Source: an uncultured bacterium (lineage in GTDB: Bacteria > Cyanobacteriota > Vampirovibrionia > Gastranaerophilales > Gastranaerophilaceae). Taken from it: 19,891 nucleotides of DNA. The first letter of the stretch is position 1. Every line of letters begins with the position of its first letter. The stretch is taken from NCBI GenBank assembly GCA_902803265.1, contig CADCPD010000135.1, forward strand, positions 1 to 19,891, in the 5' to 3' direction. The notes under the pieces are model-generated. The model saw only the letters and a list, made by a program, of their open reading frames with translations, was not told the DNA's origin and did not search any database. Both the position numbers and the translations under genes were made by a program. Shown here piece after piece: positions 7,515 through 14,051 of this stretch.

Positions 7515-8377
7515 TAAACTTTTGCCTTTCTCTTAACGGATGCAATTATATTTTCTATAACTTCTGATTTTATATTATGTTTGTTTAGTATATCATAACA
7601 TTCATCAAGTAGGCAATTAACTTTACATTCCGCATTCTTTAATCCGTAAATTCTTGTATATGTTGATTTTTCCTCTGCTTCATCTTTACCTAAAGTTTTA
7701 CCCATTTCTTCAAAAGTTGAAGTTTCATCTAAAATATCATCACAAATTTGAAAAGCAAAACCTAATTTTAATCCTAATTCATCCAATATATTTAAAATAT
7801 CTTCTGAAACACCTGCAACAACACCACCGGCTTTAAAAGCAAATCTGAACATATCAGCTGTTTTGTGAGTGTGAATATATTCCAAAGCTTCACCATCTAT
7901 TTTTTTACCTTCAGATTGAATATCCACAACTTGTCCACCAATAATACCTTCTACTCCGGCAGCTTTCGTATATAATTCAATTAATTTCAAAATTTTATCA
8001 GAGGATAAATTTTTTGATTTTTCTATTACGGTTTGGATTGCATAACTTATTAATGCATCCCCGGCAAGAACAGCCGTTGATTCACTAAAAGCTTTGTGGT
8101 TTGAAAGTTTACCGCGTCTGTAATCATCATTATCCATACAAGGCAAATCATCGTGAATTAAACTTTGAACATGAAGCATTTCTATCGCACAAGCAATAGG
8201 TAATGCATCTTCTATATTTCCGCCAAAAATTTTACAAGTTTCCAAACATATTGTCGGTCTTAATCTTTTTCCGCCTGCTAAAACACTATATCTCATTGAT
8301 TCATATATTTCTTCCGGATATTTAACGGGAATATATTCATCAAGAGTTTTTTCTATTAAATCAATATATTGTTTCAT
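7514..8377 (-). CDS. Polyprenyl (farnesyl/geranylgeranyl) diphosphate synthase
   Basis: A 287-residue class II (IspA/CrtE-type) trans-prenyltransferase condensing IPP with allylic diphosphates in the cytoplasm. Motifs are GGKRLRP (35-41), first Asp-rich motif HDDLPCMDNDD (75-85) with the two-residue bacterial insertion, GGQVVDI (147-153), KTADMF (172-177) and second Asp-rich motif FQICDDILD (209-217). The fifth residue before the first motif is Gln71, where farnesyl synthases usually have Tyr, so a longer product (C20) is possible. The ATG at 8377 has GAGG 9 nt upstream; an earlier GTG at 8443 lacks support. It overlaps the end of rsgA by 17 nt. Whether ispA or crtE is the better symbol cannot be settled here. 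Confidence 0.93.
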   Translation of the reverse strand: MKQYIDLIEKTLDEYIPVKYPEEIYESMRYSVLAGGKRLRPTICLETCKIFGGNIEDALPIACAIEMLHVQSLIHDDLPCMDNDDYRRGKLSNHKAFSESTAVLAGDALISYAIQTVIEKSKNLSSDKILKLIELYTKAAGVEGIIGGQVVDIQSEGKKIDGEALEYIHTHKTADMFRFAFKAGGVVAGVSEDILNILDELGLKLGFAFQICDDILDETSTFEEMGKTLGKDEAEEKSTYTRIYGLKNAECKVNCLLDECYDILNKHNIKSEVIENIIASVKRKAKV

Positions 8378-9368
8378 CTTCGATATCCTCTTTTTCAAGT
8401 TTTTGTTTTGATAATTTTCGTGAATCCTGACGTTTTCTTGCACTAATTTTTGCCATGGATTTATTATTATGCTCTTTTGAGTAAGTTTCTTCTTTTTTAC
8501 CCGAATATTTTATTCGTTCTTTATACTCTTTTGCTTCTTCAACAAAAGAAATATAACTTTCATATCTTGTATCGTCGATGCTGTCAATATTTTCTAAAAC
8601 GGCACATCCGTCTTCGTGCATATGAAGACAGTCTGAATACTTGCATAGACCTTTATATTTTTCAAATTCAACAAATAAATTACTTATTTCCAAAGGCAGC
8701 ATAAAATCAAATCTTAAATTTGAAAATCCAGGAGTATCAACTATTCTTATATCGTCCGAAGCTTTTACAATTTCACAATGGCGCGTAGTATGTGTTCCAC
8801 GTTCCGTTTTATCACTCACTGTTTTTGTACGCAAATGTAAATCCGGATTTATTGCATTAATAAGAGAGGATTTACCAACTCCCGAATTACCGCATAATGC
8901 ACTTGTTTTTCCTTTTAAAAGTTCTTCAAATTCATCTATATTGTCATTTTCAAGTGCTGATGTAAAAATTATATCGTAACCTAAAGGTTCATAAATAGAA
9001 AAAACCCTGTCAATAATTTCATCATCATAAGACAAATCACTTTTGTTAAAACATAATTTTACGGGAATTTTGTAATATTTAGCAAAACAAATATATCTGT
9101 TTAATTGAATAAAATCCAAAGCAGGTTCTTTTACTGCAGATACAACTACCATTTGGTCAATGTTACTAACGGCAGGACGGGGAATGTAATTTTTTCTTTC
9201 AAGAATTTTTTGAATTTTTTCATCTTCAAATTCTACAAAATCACCAACAACAACCCGCTTTTGCTGTTTTTTTAAAACTTCTCTTAATTTGCATTCAATT
9301 ATATTATTTTCAAAATTTACATAATAAAAATCTGAATGAATTTTTAGAACTTGACCGCAATTAACCAT
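8361..9368 (-). CDS. rsgA: Small-subunit ribosome assembly GTPase RsgA
   Basis: A 335-residue circularly permuted GTPase that checks late 30S subunit maturation. An OB-fold occupies residues 1-65. The G motifs come in permuted order: G4 FNKSD (107-111), G1 GNSGVGKSSLIN (160-171), G2 region ERGTHTTRH (189-197) and G3 DTPGFSNL (211-218). A C-terminal zinc site follows, with C242, C247, H249 or H251, and C255. The last ~45 residues form a Lys/Glu-rich basic tail whose coding sequence contains the start of the prenyl synthase gene. No Shine-Dalgarno precedes the ATG; a promoter at 9375-9403 places +1 at the start codon. Confidence 0.96.
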   Translation of the reverse strand: MVNCGQVLKIHSDFYYVNFENNIIECKLREVLKKQQKRVVVGDFVEFEDEKIQKILERKNYIPRPAVSNIDQMVVVSAVKEPALDFIQLNRYICFAKYYKIPVKLCFNKSDLSYDDEIIDRVFSIYEPLGYDIIFTSALENDNIDEFEELLKGKTSALCGNSGVGKSSLINAINPDLHLRTKTVSDKTERGTHTTRHCEIVKASDDIRIVDTPGFSNLRFDFMLPLEISNLFVEFEKYKGLCKYSDCLHMHEDGCAVLENIDSIDDTRYESYISFVEEAKEYKERIKYSGKKEETYSKEHNNKSMAKISARKRQDSRKLSKQKLEKEDIEDETIY

Positions 9369-9374
9369 AAATCA

Positions 9375-9403
9375 ATATTATCATGAATGAAAGTTATGAA
9401 CAA
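9375..9403 (-). promoter_or_regulatory. Putative promoter of the rsgA operon (leaderless start)
   Basis: Minus strand: TTGTTC (9403-9398), a 17-nt spacer ending in TGA, then TAATAT (9380-9375), forming an extended -10. TGATTT and the rsgA ATG follow at once, so the transcript would begin at or very near the start codon. Diverging from it, a weak plus-strand box TATATT (9411-9416) may serve the methyltransferase gene. Confidence 0.5.
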
Positions 9404-9478
9404 ATCTTATTATATTGCTTTAATTTTAAAAATTAATAATAATTAAAAAAGAAACTAACTATTCAAGGATAAATACAT

Positions 9479-10402
9479 ATGACAAACATGGATAATAATG
9501 AATGTTTAATTTGCAAAAGTAAAAAAATAAAAAAGTATAATGCACGTTTTGCTCAATTTATCGCTGATAGAATTTCTGACGGAAAAATTCATGATTGCAA
9601 ATTAATACACTGTAAAGACTGCGGATTTGCCTATTTTGATTACAGATTTTCAGATGATGAAATACTAAAATTGTATAAAAATTATAGAGACTCAACTTAT
9701 CAGAAATTGAGACAAAAATCAGAAAGTTGGTATAGCGAAGATATTAATAAATTACTAGGAAATAATAAACTTATAATAGAAACAAGCAATAAATATCTTT
9801 CAAATCTTCTACAGAAATATAATTTTTTTAACTCTGAAATAAATATAAAAAAAGAAAAGGCTGTGCTGGATTTTGGAGGAGATGAAGGACAATTTATTCC
9901 AAAAATTTTGAATGACTTTGATAAATATGTATATGATGTCTCTGAAAAACCTGTTCAAAATGGAATTATTGCTCTTCGTACAATTGAAGAATGCAAAAAA
10001 AGAAAATATGATTTAATACTTTGCTCTTGTGTTCTTGAACACGTTATAAATCCTGATGAAATTATTAAAACAATAAAAACATTATTGGCAAAAAATGGCA
10101 TATTACATATTGAATTACCATATGATTCACCTTTTTACAAGAATTTTTTTGATAATATTCAATATATTTTTAATCCTCACTATAAACTAAAAGATATTTT
10201 AAAACATTTTTTGTCAACATTTGGCAAAAACTATTACATTATGCATGAGCATATAAATTATTTTACGTTATTATCCATTCAAATCTTATTGACAAACAAT
10301 AATTTTAAAATAATTTCCTCAGAAATTGTAAACATGAAATCAGAAACAGGCTCTAATAAAATTATTTCTATTTTGGCAAAATTAAACAATACAAAAATTT
10401 AA
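9479..10402 (+). CDS. Class I SAM-dependent methyltransferase with N-terminal zinc knuckle
   Basis: A 307-residue soluble enzyme. The N-terminus has a zinc-ribbon-like knuckle, C9xxC12 and C45xxC48 (HCKDCGFAYF). The Rossmann methyltransferase core starts with motif I VLDFGGDEGQF (129-139), then YDLILCSCVLEHV (177-189) and HIELPYD (210-216). Near the C-terminus is MHEHINYFT. This combination is common in methyltransferases of sugar or glycan biosynthesis (Methyltransf_23 plus Methyltransf_13-like zinc domain). The substrate is unknown. ATG 9479 follows AAGGA by 10 nt. It stands alone, converging on the flavodoxin gene with a 4-nt overlap of the ends. It is noticeably Asn/Lys/Ile-rich, which could indicate later arrival. 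Confidence 0.85.
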   Translation: MTNMDNNECLICKSKKIKKYNARFAQFIADRISDGKIHDCKLIHCKDCGFAYFDYRFSDDEILKLYKNYRDSTYQKLRQKSESWYSEDINKLLGNNKLIIETSNKYLSNLLQKYNFFNSEINIKKEKAVLDFGGDEGQFIPKILNDFDKYVYDVSEKPVQNGIIALRTIEECKKRKYDLILCSCVLEHVINPDEIIKTIKTLLAKNGILHIELPYDSPFYKNFFDNIQYIFNPHYKLKDILKHFLSTFGKNYYIMHEHINYFTLLSIQILLTNNNFKIISSEIVNMKSETGSNKIISILAKLNNTKI

Positions 10403-10881
10403 ATATTTAAATCTTTAATCCATGTTTTTATTTCTTCAACACTCGGATTATAATTTAAAATTTTACCTTCAACTAATTCTGTTGTATCAGGAACACTAAC
10501 TCGAAGATTTTCTATGGTTCTTCCAAATCCGCTGCCTCCTGATGTTGCAAATATTATTATTTTTTTATTCGAAAAATCATAAGATTCTAAAAAAGTATTT
10601 ATAATTGTCGGTGCAACATACCACCAAATCGGAAAACCTAAAAATATTATGTCATAATTTTCAATGTTAACATCATCTTTAATTATTTCAGGACGAGAAT
10701 TATGATCTTTCATTTCAACAGTACTTCTTGAATTTTTATCTCTCCAGTCCAAATCAGCACTTGTATACGGATTTACAGGTTTAATTTCATAGATATCAGA
10801 ACTTGTTGCAGCTGCTAAATTTTTTGCAACTTCTCTTGTTACTCCGCTTGCTGAAAAATATGCTACTAATGTTTTTGTCAT
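10399..10881 (-). CDS. Flavodoxin
   Basis: A 160-residue FMN electron carrier of the Flavodoxin_4 type. The phosphate loop is YFSASGVTRE (8-17), with family-typical VNPYTSADLDW (36-46), YDIIFLGFPIWWYVAPT (76-92) and ATSGGSGFGRT (112-122) around the flavin. Length is normal. The start is secured by AAGGAG 8 nt before the ATG at 10881. It diverges from the soluble histidine kinase gene across only 85 nt that hold two matched palindromes. A redox or stress-linked role is a reasonable inference; the partner oxidoreductase is not in the window. Confidence 0.92.
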   Translation of the reverse strand: MTKTLVAYFSASGVTREVAKNLAAATSSDIYEIKPVNPYTSADLDWRDKNSRSTVEMKDHNSRPEIIKDDVNIENYDIIFLGFPIWWYVAPTIINTFLESYDFSNKKIIIFATSGGSGFGRTIENLRVSVPDTTELVEGKILNYNPSVEEIKTWIKDLNI

Positions 10882-10932
10882 ATATAAACTCCTTTTTCGT
10901 TTAGTGTAAATTTTACGAAATTTTTCTAAATA

Positions 10933-10967
10933 GGTATATAAATACCATATGTAGTATAATAATACTA
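10933..10967. promoter_or_regulatory. Tandem operator-like palindromes between flavodoxin and kinase genes
   Basis: Two 14-bp palindromes with the same plan, RGTAT-N4-ATACY: GGTAT/ATACC at 10933-10946 and AGTAT/ATACT at 10953-10966 (6-bp arms TAGTAT/ATACTA if extended to 10952-10967). Their centres are 10939.5 and 10959.5, exactly 20 bp or about two helical turns. The second contains the kinase -10 hexamer TATAAT (10955-10960), and the first lies near the expected -35 of a flavodoxin promoter (-10 TAAAAT at 10915-10910 on the minus strand). This is the geometry of an operator for a dimeric repressor; which one is unknown. Confidence 0.5.
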
Positions 10968-12640
10968 TGAAAAAATTTGATATTTTTAATAATTTTTATG
11001 AACCGATATTAGTCGTTGACGATGACAAAAATGTTGTATATAAGAACAAATCTTTTGAAACTCATTTTGACGATTTTAATACTTTACAAAAATTCTCTCA
11101 CAAAATAAATTTTTTCGTAGATGTTTGCGCTGTAGATTCAGGAGATATGGCTGCATATTCGCCAATTTCTCAAGCAATTTTATCAAAAGAACCCTATACA
11201 GCAATCGTAAATTACAGAAGTATACAGCTGAAATACTATAATATTTCAGCATATAAACGTGCAAAATACACTATTTTAATGTTTAAGGACGTAACTTGCG
11301 ACATTGCATTAGATAAATACAAAGATGAAAACACAAGATTATCTGCAAAACTAAAAGAAGTTTACAACGATTATCAAGATTTATTGAAAACAAATCAAGA
11401 AAATCAAAATCAAGCTCTAAAAATGATTTTGATTAATAAAATATCAAATATCATAAGAGAATCCATAGATATCTCAAAAATACTTACTTCCGCAATAGGA
11501 GAACTTTCATCAATGCTGAATGCTTTTAAAGCTTATTATGCTTCTTATGATGAAAATCTAAAGAATTTTAAAATAAGAGAAATTTATCCTAAAAGATATG
11601 ATGATTTAACAAAACAAACTGTAACTTATGATGAAACCACATATTCAAAAATTCTGAATAAAGAAACAGTGTCTTCTCACTGCATTAAAGAATATAATGA
11701 AGCAAAACCTTTTGCCGCACCTGTTGTTAGAATTATTTTACCTATTTATCATTTGGATAATTTATTAGGAATAATAGTTCTTTTTAGCAGACAAAAAAGA
11801 GATTTATCCGCTGAGATAAATATTCTTGAAAGTATATCCGCACAACTCGGGAATGCAATAATTCAGGCGTCTTTGTTCCAACAAATTAATGAACAAAAAG
11901 ATGAGTTACAAGATACACTTAAAGAACTTAAAGAAACTCAATTACAATTAATCCACTCTGAAAAAATGGCATCATTAGGGCAACTTATAGCCGGTGTCGC
12001 ACATGAAATAAATACCCCTATCGGCTCAATAAAATCTAATAATGGAATAATGGCAAAACTTGTAAAACAAATACAAGATGAAGAACTTGCAGAAATGTTT
12101 AAAGAAACAACCAGAATAGATAAGATAGCAATCGACAGAATTAGTAATCTTGTCGTGTCTCTTAAAAAATTTGTAAGACTCGACGAAGAAGATTTGCAGG
12201 AAGCGGATATAAATAGTGAAATTGATTTGACGCTTGATTTAATATATCACGAAACAAAAAATAAAGCTGAAATAATAAAAGAATATTCTGAATTACCAAA
12301 AATTAAGTGTTACCCAAACATGCTTAACCAAGTTTTCATGAATTTACTTGTAAATGCATGCCAAGCTATTGAAAACAAAGGGGAAATTATTATTTCAACC
12401 AAAATTGAAGATGATAATCTTGTAGTAAAAATAAAAGATAACGGAAAAGGTATAAAAGCTGAAAATATAAATAAAATATTTGATGCAGGCTTTACAACAA
12501 AATCAGTTGGTGTTGGTACAGGTTTAGGACTTGCAATAAGTTCAAAAATAATTCAAAAGCATAACGGCAACATAACAGTAAATAGCGAAGAAAACATTGG
12601 AACAGAATTTATTATACATATACCTATAACAAATACTTAA
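10967..12640 (+). CDS. Soluble PAS-GAF sensor histidine kinase
   Basis: A 557-residue cytoplasmic histidine kinase without membrane segments. A PAS-like domain occupies about 1-115 (EPILVVDDDKNVVYKN at 12-27), with a linker coiled coil at 115-150. A GAF-like domain follows at about 155-300, then a second coiled coil at 300-335. HisKA has the phosphoacceptor H346 in GVAHEINTPIGS. The ATPase domain has N-box NLLVNACQAI (459-468), G1 DNGKGI (491-496) and G2 GVGTGLGL (515-522), all intact. No response regulator is adjacent. It lacks a Shine-Dalgarno, and TATAAT ends 6 nt before the ATG, so it may be translated from a leaderless mRNA. Signal unknown; the shared flavodoxin control region hints at redox. 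Confidence 0.92.
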   Translation: MKKFDIFNNFYEPILVVDDDKNVVYKNKSFETHFDDFNTLQKFSHKINFFVDVCAVDSGDMAAYSPISQAILSKEPYTAIVNYRSIQLKYYNISAYKRAKYTILMFKDVTCDIALDKYKDENTRLSAKLKEVYNDYQDLLKTNQENQNQALKMILINKISNIIRESIDISKILTSAIGELSSMLNAFKAYYASYDENLKNFKIREIYPKRYDDLTKQTVTYDETTYSKILNKETVSSHCIKEYNEAKPFAAPVVRIILPIYHLDNLLGIIVLFSRQKRDLSAEINILESISAQLGNAIIQASLFQQINEQKDELQDTLKELKETQLQLIHSEKMASLGQLIAGVAHEINTPIGSIKSNNGIMAKLVKQIQDEELAEMFKETTRIDKIAIDRISNLVVSLKKFVRLDEEDLQEADINSEIDLTLDLIYHETKNKAEIIKEYSELPKIKCYPNMLNQVFMNLLVNACQAIENKGEIIISTKIEDDNLVVKIKDNGKGIKAENINKIFDAGFTTKSVGVGTGLGLAISSKIIQKHNGNITVNSEENIGTEFIIHIPITNT

Positions 12641-12743
12641 TATTTTGTTATAAATCATGTCTTTTTATAGTCTTAATATGCATATATATAAAAAAACAAT
12701 CATGGTTTTTAATAAAATAATCTCTTTGGAGTAAAGACAAGGC

Positions 12744-12773
12744 TTGAAAAAAATGCTATTATAGTGTTATAAG
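12744..12773 (+). promoter_or_regulatory. Putative promoter of the HEAT-repeat gene
   Basis: TTGAAA (12744-12749), an 18-nt spacer, and TATAAG (12768-12773) preceded by TG-T, which makes an extended -10. It is one of the best promoter matches in the window. Confidence 0.5.
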
Positions 12774-12854
12774 TGTTAAACTTACCCTTAAAAAATATTT
12801 AATGTATCGTCGAACGTAGTAATAATCACATTTTTAAGTGTATATTTAACAAAT

Positions 12855-12870
12855 GTTACGAAATTGTAAC
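12855..12870. promoter_or_regulatory. Palindrome GTTAC-N6-GTAAC in the HEAT gene leader
   Basis: A 16-bp inverted repeat with 5-bp arms about 85 nt downstream of the predicted -10 and about 98 nt before the start codon. It could be an operator or an RNA feature; no regulator is assigned. Confidence 0.3.
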
Positions 12871-12967
12871 TAAAATTTTTAAAAAAAAGCAATTTTTTAA
12901 AAACGAAATACTTTATATAGGAGTAGGTAGTTAAAGATTTATTTGGTAGTATTCACGGAGTAAGGTT

Positions 12968-13828
12968 ATGGCAATAAGCGTTAATAGTAAGAAAAAACAA
13001 GTTAAAAAAACATTTGAAGAATTAATAAACGATTTACAAACTAGCAATTCAGAAAAAGTTCGTTATAACGCAGCAAGAATTTTAGGCGAAATGGGCGATG
13101 CTAAAGCAGTTGAACCATTAATCGAAGTTTTAAAGAATGATAAAAACGGTTCTGTAAGATTATATGCTGCAAGAGCTTTAGGTGAACTAGGAAACGAAAA
13201 AGCAACAGTTCATTTAATTGAATCATTACGTGAAGATAGAAACGTTGACGTAAGAGTAAGAGCAGCAAGAGCTTTAGGTCGTTTAGGCGGTGAAATTGTT
13301 GTAGAACCTCTTGTTGAAGCATTAAACGATGAAAACCCTCAAGTTTGTATAACTGTTACAGATGCTTTAATCGAAATTGGTGATGTTGCAACTGATGCTT
13401 TAATGAAATCTTTAGACCACGAAAAAGTTAATGTACGTTGTGATGCTACAAGAGCTTTGGGTGAAATCGGAAACAAAAAAGCAGTAGATAAAATTATTAA
13501 TATGTTACACGATGAATGGGTTAACGTAAGAATTTACGCAGTAACTTCATTAGGTAAATTAAATGATACAAAAGCAGTTCCTGCATTAATTGAAGTTATG
13601 AAAGATCGTAACGAAAATGAATTAGTAAGAGCTGGTGCAGCTGCAGCTTTAGGTGTTCTTCGTGATCAACGTTCATTATTACCTCTAAGAGAATTAATTA
13701 TGGAAGCTGATGAACTTGGTGAATTAGAAGATACAGCTTTAAAATCATTCAAAAAAATTATGGCAGCTAACTGGCAACAAATCCCAGGTGCTACAGCTCA
13801 AAAGAAACCTGTTGTTGCAGCATTCTAA
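12968..13828 (+). CDS. HEAT-repeat protein (PBS-lyase type)
   Basis: A 286-residue helical repeat scaffold. Seven HEAT units of 30-32 residues begin at about 31, 63, 95, 126, 156, 187 and 219, each with the pattern VR-x4-AxxALGxLG-x2-KAVxPLIExL. This is the PBS-lyase HEAT-like type named from phycobilin lyases, but the fold is widespread and no lyase residues can be claimed. The N-terminus is Lys-rich, and the C-terminus is a short Ala/Lys/Val tail (KKPVVAAF). GGAG 7 nt before the ATG is a good ribosome site. CGT arginine codons are frequent here, while neighbours use almost only AGA, suggesting strong expression. It is a single-gene unit with its own promoter and terminator. Probably a protein-protein interaction platform. 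Confidence 0.92.
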   Translation: MAISVNSKKKQVKKTFEELINDLQTSNSEKVRYNAARILGEMGDAKAVEPLIEVLKNDKNGSVRLYAARALGELGNEKATVHLIESLREDRNVDVRVRAARALGRLGGEIVVEPLVEALNDENPQVCITVTDALIEIGDVATDALMKSLDHEKVNVRCDATRALGEIGNKKAVDKIINMLHDEWVNVRIYAVTSLGKLNDTKAVPALIEVMKDRNENELVRAGAAAALGVLRDQRSLLPLRELIMEADELGELEDTALKSFKKIMAANWQQIPGATAQKKPVVAAF

Positions 13829-13856
13829 TTAGAAAAATTTATAAAAGAAAAATAAC

Positions 13857-13889
13857 AAAAAAGATTTAGTTAAAAACTAAATCTTTTTT
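13857..13889 (+). terminator. Rho-independent terminator of the HEAT-repeat gene
   Basis: Fifteen-bp perfect arms (13857-13871 and 13875-13889) with core GATTTAGTT/AACTAAATC and an AAA loop, ending in TTTTTT. It lies 28 nt after the stop and could act in both directions. Confidence 0.85.
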
Positions 13890-13990
13890 GTTTGTAAACA
13901 TTTGTAAAACTAACGGTACAAAAAATATTTTTTAGAGTTATCATAATTGTATCCACATTATATTTATTTGACACGAGTAAATAAAAAATA

Positions 13991-14018
13991 GAACACGAAA
14001 GTGTGTTATTTTGTGTTC
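13991..14018 (+). promoter_or_regulatory. Leader hairpin upstream of the HNH-like gene
   Basis: GAACAC (13991-13996) can pair with GTGTTC (14013-14018). Alternatively ACAC pairs with GTGT at once across a GAAA tetraloop (13993-14004). The two pairings exclude each other and lie about 35-60 nt before the start codon. The arrangement could be a simple leader switch or chance; the plus-strand promoter was not identified with confidence. Confidence 0.3.
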
Positions 14019-14051
14019 GGAAATCCAAACAAAATAGAGAAGGTAGTTTAT

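Larger units (their letters stand above)
12641..12967. other. Intergenic region: leader of the HEAT-repeat gene
   Basis: A 327-nt gene-free stretch. It holds no convincing terminator for the kinase gene; a weak AAAAAC/GTTTTT stem at 12692-12710 is too poor. It does hold a promoter (12744-12773), a palindrome GTTAC-N6-GTAAC (12855-12870), an all-A/T 11-bp stem (12876-12903), and the GGAG ribosome site of the next gene. The transcribed leader would be about 185 nt, unusually long for this window. Confidence 0.6.

Noticed and set aside
8378..8443. GTG start extending the prenyl synthase by 22 residues
   Set aside because: The ATG at 8377 has GAGG at good spacing and the usual family N-terminus; the extension is only rsgA coding sequence read in another frame.
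12691..12710. AAAAAC/GTTTTT stem as terminator of the soluble kinase gene
   Set aside because: The stem is short with a single G-C pair, too weak to call.
13968..13973. Consensus TTGACA as a -35 for the HNH-like gene
   Set aside because: No -10-like hexamer occurs 16-18 bp downstream; the sequence there is GAACAC.
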